NCBI GenBank assembly: GCA_016791475.1
Contig: JAEUWI010000001.1
Span: 232,272-296,271, forward strand
Source of the DNA: Candidatus Hydrogenedentota bacterium
GTDB taxonomy: Bacteria > Hydrogenedentota > Hydrogenedentia > Hydrogenedentales > JAEUWI01
Direction of reading: 5' to 3'
Length of the DNA: 64,000 nt
Shown: in pieces, positions 28,610 to 40,349 of the stretch
Layout: the number at the start of each line of letters is the position of its first letter
How positions within the stretch are numbered: the stretch's first letter is position 1
Notes under the pieces: generated by a model
Database searches by the model: none
What the model saw: only the letters and a program-made list of their open reading frames with translations
What the model was told of the DNA's origin: nothing
Translations under genes and position numbers: made by a program

Positions 28610-29074
28610 ATGTTGCCCCAGGAAATACAAGACGAGATAAACCACCACATCCACGAGCCCGCGCACAAGCAGGCGGCGTGTACGGAGGCCCTGCGCATCG
28701 TGCAGGAGCACCGCGGCTGGATCGACGACGACAGCATCCGCGAGATTGCCGAGTTCCTGGACATGTCGGTCGAAGAACTGGACAGTGTGGCCACATTTTA
28801 CAATCTCATCCACCGCCGCCCGGTGGGCCGCCACGTTATTCGCATCTGCTCCAGCGTCAGTTGCTGGGTCATGGGCTACGACGCGCTCCGCGAGGCGCTG
28901 CTCAAGCGCCTGGGTGTTGCTCTCGGCGAGACGACCCCCGATGGGCGCTTTACCCTTATTCCGAATCAGTGCCTGGGCACCTGTGATCGCGCGCCGGCCT
29001 TACTGATCGGCAAGGACCTGTACCAGAACGTCGATCCCGCCGGTATCGACGAAATCCTGAACCGCTACGTGTAA
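28610..29074 (+). CDS. nuoE: NADH-quinone oxidoreductase subunit E
   Basis: This 154-aa thioredoxin-like subunit binds the 2Fe-2S cluster N1a. The four cysteine ligands appear as CSSVSC and, about 40 residues on, CLGTC. The N-terminal helical part (RGWIDDDSIREIAEFLDMS) and VATFYN are typical. With NuoF and NuoG it forms the NADH dehydrogenase module in the cytoplasm. The ATG follows nuoCD by 26 bp. Confidence 0.96.
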   Translation: MLPQEIQDEINHHIHEPAHKQAACTEALRIVQEHRGWIDDDSIREIAEFLDMSVEELDSVATFYNLIHRRPVGRHVIRICSSVSCWVMGYDALREALLKRLGVALGETTPDGRFTLIPNQCLGTCDRAPALLIGKDLYQNVDPAGIDEILNRYV

Positions 29075-29083
29075 GAAGCCGCC

Positions 29084-30358
29084 GTGAACGAAACGCCCCT
29101 TACCAAAAACATCAAGCCCGGCCAGGCGCCACCGCCCATCGCGGACTATGAACGCGCGGGTGGCTACGCCGCCGTACGCTCCGCCCTCGCCACCATGCAG
29201 CCCGCCGATGTGACCGCGCGCGTGAAAGACGCCAACATGCGCGGGCGCGGCGGCGCGGGTTTCCCCACCGGCATCAAGTGGTCCCTCGTGCCCATCGGCC
29301 CCGATGCGCCCAAGCCCAAGTACCTTGTGGTCAATGCCGACGAAATGGAGCCGGGCACCTTCAAGGACCGCGTGTTGCTGGAAGGCGATCCCCACCAGTT
29401 GCTGGAAGGCATCTTTCTGGCCTCCTACGCCATCGAGGCCAACATCGCCTATATCTTTCTACGGGGCGAATACACGCTGGCCCAGGAGCGCATCACCAAC
29501 GCCATCAATGAGGCGTATGCCAAGGGTTACTTCGGGAAGAACATCCTCGGCTCGGGCTATGACCTCGACGTCTACCTTCACATGAGTATTGGTCGCTATA
29601 TATGCGGCGAGGAAACCGCCCTGCTCAACGCCCTCGAAGGCAAGCGCGCCAATCCCCGCTCGAAGCCGCCCTTTCCCCAGATCAGCGGCCTGTGGGGCAA
29701 GCCCACGATCGTGAACAACGTCGAGACGCTTTGCAACATCCCGCACATCATCAACAACGGCACCGAATGGTTTAAGAGCATCAGCCGCACGCCCAACGGC
29801 GGCACCAAGCTTTTTGGCGTCAGCGGCAAGGTGAAGCGCCCCGGCCTGTGGGAACTTCCCCTCGGCGTAACCATCGGCGAGATTCTTGATCTGGCCGGTG
29901 GAATGCAGGATGGTCTCGAGTTGCGTGGGATCATCCCCGGCGGCGCGTCCACCGATTTCCTCGGACCGGAACATCTCGACTTGCAGATGGACTTCGATAC
30001 CGTGGGCAAGGCCGGCAGCCGCATGGGCACCGGAACCATGATTATTCTGGATGACAAGACCTGCCCCGTGGGCATGGTCCGAAATCTGATTCAGTTCTTC
30101 GCCCACGAATCCTGCGGCTGGTGTACCCCCTGCCGCGATGGACTCCCCTGGCTCGACAAGGTCCTGGTGGCCATCGAGAAGGGCGAAGGCAAGATGGAAG
30201 ACCTGGACATGATCATGCGCCACACCCGCTGGCTCGGGCCGGGCATGACTTTTTGCGCACTGGCGCCCGGCGCGATGTCGCCCCTGGGCAGCGCACTGAA
30301 GCGTTTTCGGGACGACTTCGAGCGGCACATCCGCGAGAAGAAGTGTCCCTGGAGTTAA
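29084..30358 (+). CDS. nuoF: NADH-quinone oxidoreductase subunit F
   Basis: This 424-aa subunit oxidises NADH with FMN and passes electrons to cluster N3. The FMN/NADH glycine loop is seen as MRGRGGAGFPTG, the second signature as GRYICGEETALL, and the 4Fe-4S ligands as ESCGWCTPCRDG plus a later Cys (TFCALAPGA). It starts at a GTG 9 bp after nuoE, indicating tight co-transcription. Length matches the family. Confidence 0.97.
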   Translation: MNETPLTKNIKPGQAPPPIADYERAGGYAAVRSALATMQPADVTARVKDANMRGRGGAGFPTGIKWSLVPIGPDAPKPKYLVVNADEMEPGTFKDRVLLEGDPHQLLEGIFLASYAIEANIAYIFLRGEYTLAQERITNAINEAYAKGYFGKNILGSGYDLDVYLHMSIGRYICGEETALLNALEGKRANPRSKPPFPQISGLWGKPTIVNNVETLCNIPHIINNGTEWFKSISRTPNGGTKLFGVSGKVKRPGLWELPLGVTIGEILDLAGGMQDGLELRGIIPGGASTDFLGPEHLDLQMDFDTVGKAGSRMGTGTMIILDDKTCPVGMVRNLIQFFAHESCGWCTPCRDGLPWLDKVLVAIEKGEGKMEDLDMIMRHTRWLGPGMTFCALAPGAMSPLGSALKRFRDDFERHIREKKCPWS

Positions 30359-30361
30359 TCG

Positions 30362-33082
30362 ATGGCGACCATTTACATCGACGGCAAGCCCTACGAGACC
30401 TCGGACGGGCAGAACCTGCTGGAAGCCTGCGTGGAGCTGGGCGTCAACGTGCCCTATTTCTGCTGGCACCCCGCCCTCGGTTCCGTGGGCGCGTGCCGCC
30501 AGTGCGCCGTGACGCAATACAAGGACGAGAACGACAAGCAGGGACGCGTCGTCATGTCCTGCATGACCCCCGTGGCCGACGGCATGCGCATCGGCGTCGA
30601 AGACCAGGACTCGAAGGAGTTCCGGGGCAATATCATCGAGTGGATGATGACGAACCACCCCCACGATTGCCCGGTCTGCGACGAAGGCGGCGAATGCCAT
30701 CTTCAGGACATGACCCTGATGACGGGCCACAATTATCGAGATTACCGCTTCGAGAAGCGCACCTTCCGGAACCAGAATCTGGGGCCCTTCATCAACCACG
30801 AGATGAACCGCTGCATCCAGTGCTACCGCTGTGTCCGCTATTACAAAGATTATGCGGGCGGAACCGATCTGGATGCCTTTGCCAACGGCAACCGCACCTA
30901 TTTCGGTCGCCACGAAGACGGAACCCTCGAAAGCGAATTCAGCGGCAACCTGGTCGAAGTTTGCCCCACGGGCGTATTCACCGACAAGACCCTGAAGCAA
31001 CACTATGCCCGCCGCTGGGACTTCACGACCGCGCCGTCGGTCTGCGTTCACTGCGCGCTCGGTTGCAACATCACGCCCGGTGAGCGCTATGGCAAGCTCC
31101 GCCGTATCCGCAATCGCTACAACGGCGAAGTGAACGGTTATTTCCTTTGCGACCGTGGCCGCTATGGCTACGAGTACGTGAACAGCGACGAGCGCCCCCA
31201 GATGCCCCTCCTGCGCAAGGCGGGCGAAGCGGAGCAGGTGCAGGTGGATCGCGACGAGGCCCTGGCGCATATCGCGGGACTCATCGGGAAGGGCGCCAAG
31301 GTCATCGGCATCGGATCGCCCCGCGCCTCGCTGGAGTCGAACTTTGCGCTCCGCACCCTCGTTGGAGCGAAGAACTTTTACAAAGGCATGTCGAAAAATG
31401 ACAGCGCCATCATCGCCTCCATCGTAAGCATCCTCCGTGACGGCCCGGTCCGCTCGCCCGGACTCGGTGAGCTTCCCCGTTTCGACGCCACCTTTGTGCT
31501 CGGCGAGGACCTGACCAATGTGGCTCCCGTGGCGGCCCTCAACATCCGCCAGACGGTGCTGAACCGCCCGAAGGCCATTGCCCGCAAGCTGGGCATCGCC
31601 GACTGGAACGCCCTCGCGGTGAAAGAGGCCGTGGACACCGAGCGGGGTCCCCTGTACATCGCCACACCCGCGGGCGGCAAGCTCGACGACGTTGCGACAA
31701 AGACCTATCATGCCCCGCCCTTCGAAATCGCGCGCCTCGGCTTTGCCGTGGCTCACGCCATCGATTCGGAATGTCCCCAGCCGGAGGGAATTTCGCCCGA
31801 AGTGGCTGAACTCGCGGAGATCATCGCCCGCGATCTGATGGCGGCCGACAAGCCCCTCGTGGTTTCCGGCCCCTCGGGCCGAAGCCAGGCCACGGTCCAT
31901 GCCGCGGCGAACGTGGCCTGGGCCCTGCACCGCAAGGGCCGCACGCCCGGCATCTACTATACCGAAAATGAGTGCAACACCGTGGGCCTGGGGCTCCTCG
32001 GCGGCGGCAACCTGGACGACGCCATCGACGCCGTCCTGAGCGGCGCGGCCGACACGGTGGTGATAGTGGAGAATGACCTCTATCGCCGCGCGGATCATGC
32101 CCGCGTTGACGCGCTCCTCGGCACGGCAAAGCATGTCATCGTAATCGATCACACCCGCACCGAGACGGCGAAAAAAGCCGAAGTGGTGCTGCCCGCCGCG
32201 ACCTTTGCCGAAGGCGACGGCACGCTGGTCAACAATATCGGCCGCGCCCAGCGCATCACGGAAGTATTCGCGGCTCCCGGCCAGATTCGAGAGTCGTGGC
32301 GTTGGATCCGTCGTATGCGCGCGGTTGCCGGACTCGGGACCATGAAGGAATGGTCCACCCTGGACGATTTCCTTTCCACCCTGGCCGATGCGGTGCCCGC
32401 CTTCTCTCGAATTCTCGACGTGTCGCCCTCGGCCTCGTTCCGCGTCGGCGGCCAGCGCATCCCGCGCCAGTCCCACCGGTTCAGCGGGCGCACGGCCATC
32501 AAGGCGAACGAGCACGTGAGTGAGACGAAGATCTGGGAAGATCCCGATTCGCCCATGTCCTTCTCCATGGAAGGCTTCCAGCACATGACGCCCGCGGCCC
32601 TGGTGTCGTCCTTCTGGCTGCCCGGCTGGAACTCGGCCCAGTCGATCACGCGCTTTCAGGAGGAGGTAAACGGTCCCCTCGAAGGCGGCGATCCAGGCAT
32701 ACGCCTGATCGAGCCCGCGGCGGAAAGCACCGCCCGCTACTTCAAGGACATCCCCCATGAGCACAGCGTGGCCGATGGGCAGTTCCTCACCGTGCCGCTC
32801 CATCATATTTACGGATCCGAAGAACTGAGCGCCCTTTCGCCCGCCGTGGCCGAGCGCACACCCAAACCCTATGTTGCCCTCAGTCCCGCCGACGCCGGAC
32901 GCCTCGGCGTGTCCGTGGGCGATACCGTCGAGGTGACCCTGGGGGATGACACCCTGGTCTTGAATGCCGAAATCAACCCGACGCTGCAGGCCGGCGTGAC
33001 GGGCCTGCCCTGGGGCTTGCCCGGCATGCCCTATCTCGACCTGCCCCGGGCCGCCACGGTGCGAAAGGCGATCGCGCAATGA
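30362..33082 (+). CDS. nuoG: NADH-quinone oxidoreductase subunit G
   Basis: This large 906-aa iron-sulfur subunit has an N-terminal ferredoxin domain holding N1b with Cys34, Cys45, Cys48 and Cys67. Next is the His-ligated N5 motif H99-x3-C103-x2-C106-x5-C112, then N4 with RCIQCYRC. Residues about 225-270 carry a further CVHCALGC plus FLCDRGR set, the ligands of extra cluster N7 found in E. coli, Thermus and related enzymes. The remaining 600 residues are the molybdopterin-oxidoreductase-like domain without evident cofactor function. It starts 3 bp after nuoF and overlaps nuoH by 4 bp. Confidence 0.97.
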   Translation: MATIYIDGKPYETSDGQNLLEACVELGVNVPYFCWHPALGSVGACRQCAVTQYKDENDKQGRVVMSCMTPVADGMRIGVEDQDSKEFRGNIIEWMMTNHPHDCPVCDEGGECHLQDMTLMTGHNYRDYRFEKRTFRNQNLGPFINHEMNRCIQCYRCVRYYKDYAGGTDLDAFANGNRTYFGRHEDGTLESEFSGNLVEVCPTGVFTDKTLKQHYARRWDFTTAPSVCVHCALGCNITPGERYGKLRRIRNRYNGEVNGYFLCDRGRYGYEYVNSDERPQMPLLRKAGEAEQVQVDRDEALAHIAGLIGKGAKVIGIGSPRASLESNFALRTLVGAKNFYKGMSKNDSAIIASIVSILRDGPVRSPGLGELPRFDATFVLGEDLTNVAPVAALNIRQTVLNRPKAIARKLGIADWNALAVKEAVDTERGPLYIATPAGGKLDDVATKTYHAPPFEIARLGFAVAHAIDSECPQPEGISPEVAELAEIIARDLMAADKPLVVSGPSGRSQATVHAAANVAWALHRKGRTPGIYYTENECNTVGLGLLGGGNLDDAIDAVLSGAADTVVIVENDLYRRADHARVDALLGTAKHVIVIDHTRTETAKKAEVVLPAATFAEGDGTLVNNIGRAQRITEVFAAPGQIRESWRWIRRMRAVAGLGTMKEWSTLDDFLSTLADAVPAFSRILDVSPSASFRVGGQRIPRQSHRFSGRTAIKANEHVSETKIWEDPDSPMSFSMEGFQHMTPAALVSSFWLPGWNSAQSITRFQEEVNGPLEGGDPGIRLIEPAAESTARYFKDIPHEHSVADGQFLTVPLHHIYGSEELSALSPAVAERTPKPYVALSPADAGRLGVSVGDTVEVTLGDDTLVLNAEINPTLQAGVTGLPWGLPGMPYLDLPRAATVRKAIAQ

Positions 33083-34032
33083 GTGCAATGATTCAGCCCA
33101 TGTTCAACATCGTCTTCGTGCTTGGGGCGCTCATGACCACGGCGAGCGGCCTTATCTGGCTGGAGCGTCGCCTGCTGGCGCTGTGGCAGGACCGCTACGG
33201 TCCCAACCGCGTGGGCCCGTTCGGCTTCGGCCAGGTCATCGCGGACATGCTGAAGATTTTCACCAAGGAGGACTGGACTCCGCCCTTCGCGGACCGCGCG
33301 GTTTTCGTGCTCGCGCCGATGATCATCATGGTCACGGTGCTCATGTCTTTTGCCGTGGTGCCCTTTTCGCCCGATATTGTGGTGCTCGATCTCGATGTGG
33401 GCCTGCTGTTCTTTCTGGCCATGTCCTCCATGGGCGTGTACAGCGTGGCCTTGGCGGGTTGGGCATCCAACAACAAGTATTCGCTCCTCGGCGGCCTCCG
33501 CGCTTCCGCCCAGATGTTGGCCTACGAAGTGTTCATGGGCCTCTCCGTCATGGGCGTGGTGATGCTGGCCGGTTCCTTCAGCCTGAAAGACATCGTGGCG
33601 GCGCAGGAGGACATGTGGTTCTGCATTCCCCAGTTTCTGGGCATGTGCATCTTCATGATCGCCGGCATTGCGGAGACGCACCGCATCCCCTTCGACCTTC
33701 CGGAAGCGGAGAGCGAGCTCGTGGCCGGTTTCCACTCGGAATACTCCGGCATGAAGTTCGGCATGTTCTTCGTGGGCGAGTACATCGGCATCACCCTGAT
33801 CTCCGCGCTCACGTCCACGCTCTTTCTCGGCGGCTGGCACGGCCCCTGGCTTCCGCCCCTCTTCTGGTTCATGTTCAAGACCTTTATTCTTATTTGTGGG
33901 TTCATCCTGCTGCGCGCTTCACTGCCGCGCATGCGCTACGACCAGCTCATGGCCTTCGGCTGGAAGTTGATGCTCCCCCTGGCCCTGCTTAACCTGATGG
34001 TAACCGGCGCGATCGTGCTCGCCCAGCAATAG
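33079..34032 (+). CDS. nuoH: NADH-quinone oxidoreductase subunit H
   Basis: This 317-aa membrane subunit (about 8 helices) connects the arms of complex I and forms part of the quinone channel. Typical segments are [25 protein letters not shown] and the acidic [29 protein letters not shown], which includes conserved glutamates of the E-channel. The ATG overlaps the nuoG stop as ATGA, implying translational coupling. Confidence 0.97.
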   Translation: MSAMIQPMFNIVFVLGALMTTASGLIWLERRLLALWQDRYGPNRVGPFGFGQVIADMLKIFTKEDWTPPFADRAVFVLAPMIIMVTVLMSFAVVPFSPDIVVLDLDVGLLFFLAMSSMGVYSVALAGWASNNKYSLLGGLRASAQMLAYEVFMGLSVMGVVMLAGSFSLKDIVAAQEDMWFCIPQFLGMCIFMIAGIAETHRIPFDLPEAESELVAGFHSEYSGMKFGMFFVGEYIGITLISALTSTLFLGGWHGPWLPPLFWFMFKTFILICGFILLRASLPRMRYDQLMAFGWKLMLPLALLNLMVTGAIVLAQQ

Positions 34033-34039
34033 GAACGCC

Positions 34040-34555
34040 ATGTTCAGCATATTTCAAAGCATGTGGGTGGTATTGAAGCACACCTTCGCCAAACGCGTGA
34101 CGGTGCAATACCCCGATGAGCGCCCGAAAATCGCGCCCCGCTGGCGCGGTCGTATCGTGTTGACGCGCGATCCCGACGGCGAAGAGCGCTGCGTGGGATG
34201 CCACCTGTGCGCCGTGGCCTGCCCCGTGGACTGTATCGCCCTCCAGTCGACCGAAGACGAGCACGGACGCCGCTATCCGGAATTCTTCCGCATCAATTTT
34301 TCGCGTTGCATCTTCTGCGGCTATTGCGAGGAGGCCTGCCCCACCTACGCCATACAACTTACGCCCGACTTCGAGATGTGCGAGTTCAACCGGCAAAACC
34401 TGGTTTATGAGAAGGAAGATCTTCTGATCAGCGGCCAGGGCAAATATCCGGGCTACAACTTCTACCGCGTGGCCGGTTTGGCCATCAAGGACAAGGGCAA
34501 GGGCGAAGCCGAGAATGAGGCGGCGCCCGTGGACGTGCGCAGCCTGCTGCCCTGA
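34040..34555 (+). CDS. nuoI: NADH-quinone oxidoreductase subunit I
   Basis: This 171-aa ferredoxin-type subunit holds clusters N6a and N6b. The two 4Fe-4S motifs are [15 protein letters not shown] (residues about 53-67) and [12 protein letters not shown] (about 92-103). A short amphipathic N-terminus anchors it to the membrane arm. It lies 7 bp after nuoH. Its C-terminal tail is Lys/Glu-rich and slightly extended. Confidence 0.97.
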   Translation: MFSIFQSMWVVLKHTFAKRVTVQYPDERPKIAPRWRGRIVLTRDPDGEERCVGCHLCAVACPVDCIALQSTEDEHGRRYPEFFRINFSRCIFCGYCEEACPTYAIQLTPDFEMCEFNRQNLVYEKEDLLISGQGKYPGYNFYRVAGLAIKDKGKGEAENEAAPVDVRSLLP

Positions 34556-34568
34556 CAAGGAATTTCCC

Positions 34569-35084
34569 ATGAACGAGGTCTTTTACATAGCGGCTGGCGT
34601 CGCGGTCTTCTCGACCCTGCTCGCGATCACGCGCCTCAATGCCGTGCATTCGCTGCTTTATATGGTCGTGTCCCTCATGGCGGTGGCGGTCATCTTCTTC
34701 GTCCTGGGTGCGCCCTACATTGCGGCCCTGCAGGCCATCGTCTATGCCGGCGCCATCATGGTGTTGTTCATTTTCGTGATCATGATGTTGAATCAGGGGC
34801 CCGAATCCGCCAAACAGGAGCGCGCCTGGCTCAGCCCGCGGATGTGGATAGGTCCGGCGGCCATGGCCGCGGTGCTCTTTGTCGAACTGGCCCTGATTCT
34901 GCGCGGCGATGGCAATTCCCTGCCCGGCACCCGCATCGTGGAACCGAAGGAAGTGGCTCTCGCCCTCTACGGGCCCTATTTCCTGGTGGTCGAGCTTGGC
35001 TCGATGCTGCTGCTCGCGGGGCTCGTCGGCGCCTACCACCTCGGTCGGCGCCCCCCGGAACCCCCCAAGGAGGAACGCTCATGA
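34569..35084 (+). CDS. nuoJ: NADH-quinone oxidoreductase subunit J
   Basis: This 171-aa membrane subunit has five hydrophobic helices. The conserved [17 protein letters not shown] segment (helix 3, with its pi-bulge region) is present. The ATG at 34569 is preferred (AAGGAA about 7 nt upstream, 13 bp after nuoI) over a start inside nuoI. It ends in a 4-bp ATGA overlap with nuoK. Confidence 0.95.
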   Translation: MNEVFYIAAGVAVFSTLLAITRLNAVHSLLYMVVSLMAVAVIFFVLGAPYIAALQAIVYAGAIMVLFIFVIMMLNQGPESAKQERAWLSPRMWIGPAAMAAVLFVELALILRGDGNSLPGTRIVEPKEVALALYGPYFLVVELGSMLLLAGLVGAYHLGRRPPEPPKEERS

Positions 35085-35392
35085 TGGCAACCATTCCCAT
35101 GGAGTACGGGCTGGCACTGGCCGCCTCGCTCTTTATGCTGGGCCTGCTGGGCCTGCTGGTCCGGCGCAACATCATTTACATGCTCATGTGCGTCGAAATC
35201 ATGCTCAACGCCTCCGGCCTCGCCTTTGTGGTCGCCGGGTCCCGGTGGGAGCAGCCCGACGGCCAGATCGTGTTCTTGATAATCATGACCATGGCGGCCG
35301 CGGAGGTCGCCGTCGCCCTCGCCCTGGTGCTCCGCTTCTACCAGCAATTCAAGACGCTGGACGGCGACGCGGCCAGCCTGATGCGCGGTTAA
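35081..35392 (+). CDS. nuoK: NADH-quinone oxidoreductase subunit K
   Basis: This 103-aa subunit has three helices, an Mrp-like antiporter relative. Conserved glutamates lie in helix 2 (MCVEIMLNA) and helix 3 ([11 protein letters not shown]), both needed for proton transfer. AAGGAGG stands 7 nt before the ATG at 35081; a second ATG follows directly. It overlaps nuoJ by 4 bp. Confidence 0.96.
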   Translation: MMATIPMEYGLALAASLFMLGLLGLLVRRNIIYMLMCVEIMLNASGLAFVVAGSRWEQPDGQIVFLIIMTMAAAEVAVALALVLRFYQQFKTLDGDAASLMRG

Positions 35393-35408
35393 TTCGAGGA
35401 TACTTATC

Positions 35409-37288
<1,880 letters not shown>

Positions 37289-37292
<4 letters not shown>

Positions 37293-38809
37293 TACTTCTC
37301 TGGATATTTCTCCTGCCCCTCCTGGGCGGGGCGGCCGCCTGGTTCGCGGGACAACGTTTTCCCGCCCTGTCCCAGTGGGCCGGGCCCGCATCGCTGCTCC
37401 TGGCCCTCGTCCAGCTTATCGTCCTGTGGGGGCGCGCGGCGTCGCCCGAGGCCGGCTGGATCGTGTCCTGGTCCATCCCGTGGATTCCCCAGCTCGGCAT
37501 GTCCCTGTCCTTCGCTCTGGACGGCCTGGCACTGATTCTGGTCATCCTCACCTGCCTTGTGGGCCTCGTGGCCCTGTTCATGGTGCGGGACGGCGCAGGC
37601 AGCCGCGCCGGCATGCGGCGATTCCTGATCCTGGCCACCCTTTCCTCCTTGATGGGCGTGTTCCTCGCGGCGGATCTGGCCCTCTTCTTCGTGTTCTACG
37701 AGATCATGCTCGTGCCGGTTTTCGCCCTGCTGTTGTTGGGCGATCACCCCAACCGCGTCCGGGCTTCCATGCGCTTCTTCATCTTCACCCAGGCTGGCGG
37801 GCTTCTGATGCTCGTCTCCATCTTCGCCCTCTTCTTTCTTCATGGTCAGGCCACGGGCGAATATACCTTCGCGACGGAAGCGCTCCTCGCCACACCACTC
37901 GGCGCGACGGCATCCAAGTGGATCTTCCTCGGCTTCTTCCTGGCCTTTGCCGTGAAATTGCCCCTCGTACCCTTTCACACCTGGCAGGCGGACGCCTATG
38001 AAGCCGCGCCGGCGGACACCACCGTGCTCCTCGCCGGGTTGATGGCCAAGGCGGCCGGTTACGGGCTGCTCCGCTTCGCGATTCCGCTCGCCCCGGAAGG
38101 CGCGGCGCACTACGCCTCCGCTATTGTACTGCTGGGCGTCATCACCGTCATCTACTGCGCCTGGATGGCCTATGGACAGAACGACCTGAAACGTATCATC
38201 GCCTACTCCAGCGCCTCACACCTGGGCTTCATTGCCCTCGGGGCTTTTTCCATGAGCCCTCTCGCCCAGCGCGGCGCCGTTCTCCAGATGTTCTGCCACG
38301 GCATCAGCGTGGCCGGCATGTTCTTCATCGCCGACCTCGTGGAACGCCAGATGAAGACGCGGGACGTTGAGAAGCTCGGCGGCCTGTGGCACACCGCGCC
38401 GCGCCTCGGCGCCGTGGCCATTGTATTCGCCATGGCGACCCTCGGACTTCCCGGCCTCGGCAATTTTGCGGGAGAATTCATGACCCTGCTGGGTACTTTC
38501 ACAACCCACCCGGTCGCAGCGGGAATCGCCGCCATCGGGGCCGTACTGGCCGCAGCCTATTCCCTGCGGGTCGTACAGCGCGTCTTTTTCGGGCCCAAAC
38601 CGGAGGGCGTACCCGCCTGGGACGCAACCCCCGCTCAACTCGCCCTCTGCGCCGCGCTTATCGCGGTGCTGGTCTGGCTCGGCGCCTATCCCAAACCCTT
38701 CCTTGACACCGCCTGGCAGGCGGGCGCCGCCCCGACGGCCCTGTCTTCAACCTCGGGCAGCCCCCTTTCCGGCGTGTCCGCGGATATCCAGAATGGAGAA
38801 GTTCAATGA
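37289..38809 (+). CDS. nuoM: NADH-quinone oxidoreductase subunit M
   Basis: This 506-aa antiporter-like subunit is the second proton pump. It has FVFYEIMLVPVFALLLLG with the key glutamate, VPFHTWQADAYEAAP and LKRIIAYSSASHLGF. The ATG at 37289 overlaps the nuoL stop (ATGA) and is favoured over an in-frame start 60 bp upstream. It ends in a 4-bp overlap with nuoN. Confidence 0.96.
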
Positions 38810-40254
38810 CTGGCGCAGACTTTCTCGCCCTCTCGCCGCTCCTGGTCCTCAGCGCCGCGCCCGTAGCCGTGCTACTTGCCATTGCCTGGCGGCGCAACCA
38901 TAAGGTCGCCCGCGTGCTGGCCATGGGGTCCCTCGCGCTGGGCCTCCTCGCCTGCTGGGTTGCCGCGGGTGAAGCGCCCCGGCAGGTCACCAATCTCGTG
39001 CTGATAGATCACTTTGGCCTGCTGTACATGGTCATGATCCTGCTCACGACCTTTGTACTCTTCTCCATGAGCAAGACCTATTTCACCCTCCGCGAATCCC
39101 AACCGGAGGAATACTACGTGCTCCTGCTGCTTGCCACGGCGGGCGCCGGGGTCATGGCGGTGAGCACCCACTTCGCGACCTTCTACCTGGGGCTCGAACT
39201 GCTCAGCGTGTCGCTCTACGGGCTGATCGCCTATGTACGCAGCGACTTTCGCGGCACGGAAGCCAGCATCAAGTACCTGATTCTCGCCGCCGCCTCCGCC
39301 GCATTCCTGCTCTTCGGCATGGCCCTGGTCTATGCGGAACTCGGCACCATGAACATGACCGCGCTGGCCCACGCCACCATGGACCAGACCGAAAATCGGG
39401 TGGTGCTCCTCGGCGTCGCCATGATGTTCGTCAGCATTGGCTTCAAGCTTTCCATCGTGCCTTTCCACCTCTGGACCGCCGATGTGTATGAAGGCTCGCC
39501 CGCGCCGGTAACGGCCTTTGCCGCAACCATATCCAAGATTTCGATTCTCGCCGTGCTCGTTCGCTATTTCTCCGTGGACAGTGCGCCGGTGACCGAGTCG
39601 CTCGTTGCCTTTATCGCGCTGACCGCCGCCGCCTCCATGATCGCGGGGAACGTGCTCGCGCTGGTGCAGAGCAATCTCAAGCGCATGCTGGCCTTCTCCT
39701 CCATCGCCCACATGGGCTACCTCTCCATTGCCTTCATCTCGGGCGGCTCCGCGACCCACGAGACCGTGGCCCTCTATCTCCTCGCCTATACCACCGCTAC
39801 CCTGGGGGCTTTTGGCGTTATCATGTGCCTGACCAGCCATTCGGCCACGGGCCGAGAAGTGGAGCGCATAGGCGACTTTCGCGGCCTCTTCTGGAGCGAT
39901 CCGCTGGCGGCTTCCGTTCTCGCGGTGAGCCTGCTCTCGCTGGCGGGCATTCCCCTCACGGCCGGTTTTCTCGGCAAGTTCTATCTTCTCGCCGCCGGCG
40001 CGTCCACCAATTTCTGGTGGCTCCTGGTCGTCCTCGCCTTGACGAGCACCGTGGGCGCCTACTACTACCTCCGGGTCATCGTGCTCATGGCTTCCCGGGA
40101 AGACAGCGGCGAGGCGGTCTGCGTCAAGCGTCGCCTGCCCGTTTCCGTGCCGCGCGATGTGGTGCTGGTCGGCCTGACCCTCGCCACGCTCCTGGTCGGC
40201 ATCTTCCCCGCACCCATCATTCACTTCATCCAGAGCATGAGCGCGGGCCAATAA
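38806..40254 (+). CDS. nuoN: NADH-quinone oxidoreductase subunit N
   Basis: This 482-aa antiporter-like subunit is the third proton pump and the last gene of the operon. It has FYLGLELLSVSLYGLIAY with the key glutamate, VPFHLWTADVYEGSPAPVTAF and LKRMLAFSSIAHMGYL. The start overlaps nuoM by 4 bp. A strong terminator follows 28 bp after the stop, so no further genes belong to the unit. Confidence 0.96.
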   Translation: MTGADFLALSPLLVLSAAPVAVLLAIAWRRNHKVARVLAMGSLALGLLACWVAAGEAPRQVTNLVLIDHFGLLYMVMILLTTFVLFSMSKTYFTLRESQPEEYYVLLLLATAGAGVMAVSTHFATFYLGLELLSVSLYGLIAYVRSDFRGTEASIKYLILAAASAAFLLFGMALVYAELGTMNMTALAHATMDQTENRVVLLGVAMMFVSIGFKLSIVPFHLWTADVYEGSPAPVTAFAATISKISILAVLVRYFSVDSAPVTESLVAFIALTAAASMIAGNVLALVQSNLKRMLAFSSIAHMGYLSIAFISGGSATHETVALYLLAYTTATLGAFGVIMCLTSHSATGREVERIGDFRGLFWSDPLAASVLAVSLLSLAGIPLTAGFLGKFYLLAAGASTNFWWLLVVLALTSTVGAYYYLRVIVLMASREDSGEAVCVKRRLPVSVPRDVVLVGLTLATLLVGIFPAPIIHFIQSMSAGQ

Positions 40255-40281
40255 TCAAGCCCATCCCTTCTCGAATTACAC

Positions 40282-40320
40282 AGCGCCCGGTCGATACCGA
40301 ATCGACCGGGCGCTTTCTTA
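40282..40320 (+). terminator. Rho-independent terminator of the nuo operon
   Basis: A perfect 14-bp stem (AGCGCCCGGTCGAT 40282-40295 with its complement 40301-40314) with a 5-nt loop is followed by TTCTTA. It separates nuoN from the convergent ppc gene. Confidence 0.85.
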
Positions 40321-40349
40321 CCTACTCGATCACCTGAATGGCTGCGCAG

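Noticed and set aside
29459..33088. Very long minus-strand open frame (about 1200 codons) opposite nuoF and nuoG
   Set aside because: It is an antisense shadow of GC-rich genes: low-complexity His/Gly/Arg-rich translation, no family motif, and both sense genes carry full cluster motifs.
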